Origin: a bacterium
GTDB lineage: Bacteria > Arandabacterota > Arandabacteria > Arandabacterales > JALGWA01
Assembly: GCA_025774425.1 (NCBI GenBank)
Contig: JALGWA010000025.1
Coordinates: 1-5,753, forward strand
Reading direction: 5' to 3'
DNA: 5,753 nucleotides
The notes under the pieces are model-generated. The model was not told the DNA's origin. It saw only the letters and a program-made list of their open reading frames with translations, and did not search any database. The first letter of the stretch is position 1, and the number at the start of each line of letters is the position of its first letter. This document shows positions 3,901-5,753 of this stretch, piece after piece. A program made the position numbers and the translations under genes.

Positions 3901-5753
3901 CTATTTCCGGAACGCAGCCCTCACCTGGGCGAGGAGCTGCTCGTCGGTGAAATGATTCATTCTGACTATGCGCTTGTAGCACGTCGCCCCGCAGGTGCCG
4001 CAACCCTTGCAGGCGACTTCGATGGTGCGCGCCTTCGTGCCCCGGTCGGTCTGGACGAGCTCGATGGCGCCGTAAGGGCACACGGCGACGCACAGGCCGC
4101 AACCCCTGCAGGCGTCCTCGTCTTCTATCACCGACACTATGGGCTCGACCCTGACCTCACCCTTCTCGAGGAAGGTCGAGGCGCGCGAGGCCGCCCCGAC
4201 GGCCTGCTCGACGCATTCCTCTATGCCCGCCGGCCACCTGGCCGTCCCGCAGACGAATATGCCGTCCGTCGAGAAGTCGAGCGGCTTGAGCTTGACATGG
4301 CCCTCGAGGAAGAACCCGTACTCGTCGAGAGGCACCTTGAGAAGCTTCGAGAGGTCGGCGTTGCTGGCCGCGGGAACGAGCGGCGTCGACAGCACGACGA
4401 GGTCGGCCGGGATGTCCAGTTCCCTGCCGAGCACCGCCGCCCTGACCTTGACCCTCCCGTTCTCGACGACGGGCGGCTCCTCAGCCGCGAAGTTCACGAA
4501 CTTGACGCCCGCCCGCTTGGCTTCCCGCATCAGTCTCTCGTCCATGCCGCAGCACATGATGTCGCGGTAGAGCACGGTGACATCGGCCCGCTGCCGCTCC
4601 ACCGCGATGAGCGCGTTCTTCACGGCCGTCATGCAGCATATCTTCGAGCAGTAGAGCCGCCCGCGCTCGCGCGCGCCGACGCACTGGATCATGACGATCT
4701 TCTTGCCCGCCGCCTTCTTCGACTCGAGCAGCCTCTCCATCTGCATCTGCGTGATGACGCGCTTGGAGTCGAAGCCGAAGAGACCCTCGGGAATGAGCGG
4801 CTCGGCGCCCGTCGCGAGTATGATCATGCCCGCCGTCACGGGCTCATCGAGCGAAGACAGCGTGACCTTGTACTCGCCGATATAGCCGGCGACCGCGGTC
4901 ACGGTGGTCGACTTGTGGACGGAGATCTTCTTGTGCCTCTCCACCCGCCGGGCGAGGCCCCGGGCGTAGTCCGCACCTTTCACGCCGCGGGGATGCAGAA
5001 CCCCGAGGCGCCCCACGAGGCCGCCCAGCTCCTTCTCTTTCTCGACGAGAATGACGTCGAAGCCCCTGCCGGCGAGCTCGAGGCCGATGGTCATGCCGGA
5101 CACCCCGCCGCCGACGACGAGCGCGGACCTCTCCACCTTTCCGCTGATCGGCTCCATGGGCTCGAGATGCGCCGCCCGCGCCACGCCCATCCTTATGAGG
5201 TCCTTGGCTTTCTCGGTCGCATCCTCCCTTATCTCCTTGTGCACCCAGGAGCAGTGTTCGCGGATATTCACGAACTCGAAGTAATAGGGATTGATGCCGC
5301 CCTGCTCGCACACGGCCCTGAACGTCGGCTCATGGGTGATGGGCGTGCAAGCCGCCACGACCACCCGGTTCAAGTTGTTCTCGACTATTGCGTTCCTGAT
5401 GTCGTTGGCCCCGGCCTCCGAGCATGAGAACAGATTCTCCCGCACGAAGGTGACGCCGGGCAGCGTCTTCGCATACTCCGCGACGGCCTTGCAGTCGAGG
5501 AAACCGGCGATATTGGTGCCGCAGTTGCAGACGAAGACGCCTATCCTGAGATCCTCCCCTCCACCGCGCTCGCTCTTCGCCCGGGCCGCGCCCGGCTTGC
5601 CGGCCCCGGCCTTGGCGTCTCCCGCCCCGCCGCCGGCCGGAGGAAACCCCAGCTCGGCCTGCACGAGGTCGGCGTCCCCGGCCCGCGCGATCGCGCCCGC
5701 CTGCTTCGGTTTGCGCCGCTTCGCGCCCGTCTGCCTGCCGCCGGGCCCGGCCG
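3901..5753 (-). CDS. hdrA: HdrA-family FAD/iron-sulfur electron-transfer subunit (5' end outside window)
   Basis: Cytoplasmic flavin/Fe-S subunit expected to accept electrons from MvhD and split or pass them to ferredoxin and an HdrB-type partner. Residues are numbered from the GTG at 5664. The N-terminal Fe-S domain (about 40-145) has VCNCG (C46, C48), C81, VVAACTPITHEP (C106) and REHCSWVH (C138). The FAD Rossmann motif GGGVSG is at 185-190, with an acidic residue at the next strand end (VEKEKELGG). The HdrA signature QCVGARER plus YCSKICC is at 327-344. Two [4Fe-4S] motifs lie near the C-terminus (C519/522/525/529 and C552/555/558/562). It is shorter than typical HdrA (about 650 residues) because the ferredoxin insertion normally found inside the FAD domain is missing: the chain runs from YIGEYKVTL almost directly to IILATGAEP. 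The frame stays open upstream of 5664 to the edge with no ATG, GTG or TTG, through an Ala/Gly/Lys/Arg-rich stretch. Either GTG 5664 is a weakly supported start, or the protein continues outside. The TAG stop is at 3903-3901. Family assignment is firm; the N-terminus is not. Confidence 0.93.
   Translation of the reverse strand, partial: AGPGGRQTGAKRRKPKQAGAIARAGDADLVQAELGFPPAGGGAGDAKAGAGKPGAARAKSERGGGEDLRIGVFVCNCGTNIAGFLDCKAVAEYAKTLPGVTFVRENLFSCSEAGANDIRNAIVENNLNRVVVAACTPITHEPTFRAVCEQGGINPYYFEFVNIREHCSWVHKEIREDATEKAKDLIRMGVARAAHLEPMEPISGKVERSALVVGGGVSGMTIGLELAGRGFDVILVEKEKELGGLVGRLGVLHPRGVKGADYARGLARRVERHKKISVHKSTTVTAVAGYIGEYKVTLSSLDEPVTAGMIILATGAEPLIPEGLFGFDSKRVITQMQMERLLESKKAAGKKIVMIQCVGARERGRLYCSKICCMTAVKNALIAVERQRADVTVLYRDIMCCGMDERLMREAKRAGVKFVNFAAEEPPVVENGRVKVRAAVLGRELDIPADLVVLSTPLVPAASNADLSKLLKVPLDEYGFFLEGHVKLKPLDFSTDGIFVCGTARWPAGIEECVEQAVGAASRASTFLEKGEVRVEPIVSVIEDEDACRGCGLCVAVCPYGAIELVQTDRGTKARTIEVACKGCGTCGATCYKRIVRMNHFTDEQLLAQVRAAFRK

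Noticed and set aside
3850..5427. A 525-codon open frame on the plus strand opposite hdrA
   Set aside because: It is an antisense shadow of hdrA in the same GC-rich pattern, with no domain or ribosome-site support, and it would overlap the well-supported mvhD start region.

Overview
The window is a GC-rich (by eye about two thirds G+C), densely packed bacterial segment. It carries one co-directional gene cluster read right to left on the minus strand. In transcription order it holds: (1) a heterodisulfide-reductase subunit A (HdrA) flavoprotein, open at its N-terminal end through the right window edge; (2) an MvhD-type [2Fe-2S] electron-transfer subunit whose reading frame contains an in-frame UGA at the position of a family cysteine, so it is very probably a selenoprotein; (3) a chimera of the N-terminal half of HdrA and a GltD/NfnB-like NADPH oxidoreductase; (4) a protein that starts with the usual C-terminal tail of that oxidoreductase family, continues as the C-terminal half of HdrA, and runs off the left window edge.

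Layout: hdrA stop at 3901; 28 nt gap with a strong Shine-Dalgarno; mvhD 3872-3084; an 8-nt stop/start overlap (ATGAGTAA); HdrA-GltD chimera 3091-1388; then TAG directly followed by ATG; HdrA C-half 1387 to the edge. No gap exceeds about 30 nt. I see no terminator, internal promoter, tRNA, rRNA, mobile element, repeat array or CRISPR. Any promoter lies to the right, outside the window.

Working model (inference): the GltD-like module takes electrons from NADPH (its second nucleotide site has an Arg-rich YRRSRRE signature). The MvhD selenoprotein relays them through its [2Fe-2S] site to the HdrA flavin. HdrA then distributes them through its ferredoxin-like clusters, as in flavin-based electron bifurcation or confurcation modules. 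No HdrB/HdrC, hydrogenase or formate dehydrogenase subunit lies inside the window, so the terminal partner is unknown.

Organism: a strict anaerobe is likely, from the Hdr/Mvh proteins and the many Fe-S clusters. It is bacterial rather than archaeal, because the candidate SECIS hairpin sits immediately after the UGA inside the coding region; archaea place theirs in untranslated regions. The host should encode SelA, SelB, SelC and SelD. Desulfobacterota-like or high-GC Actinobacteriota/Chloroflexota-like anaerobes fit, but the sequence alone does not settle the lineage.
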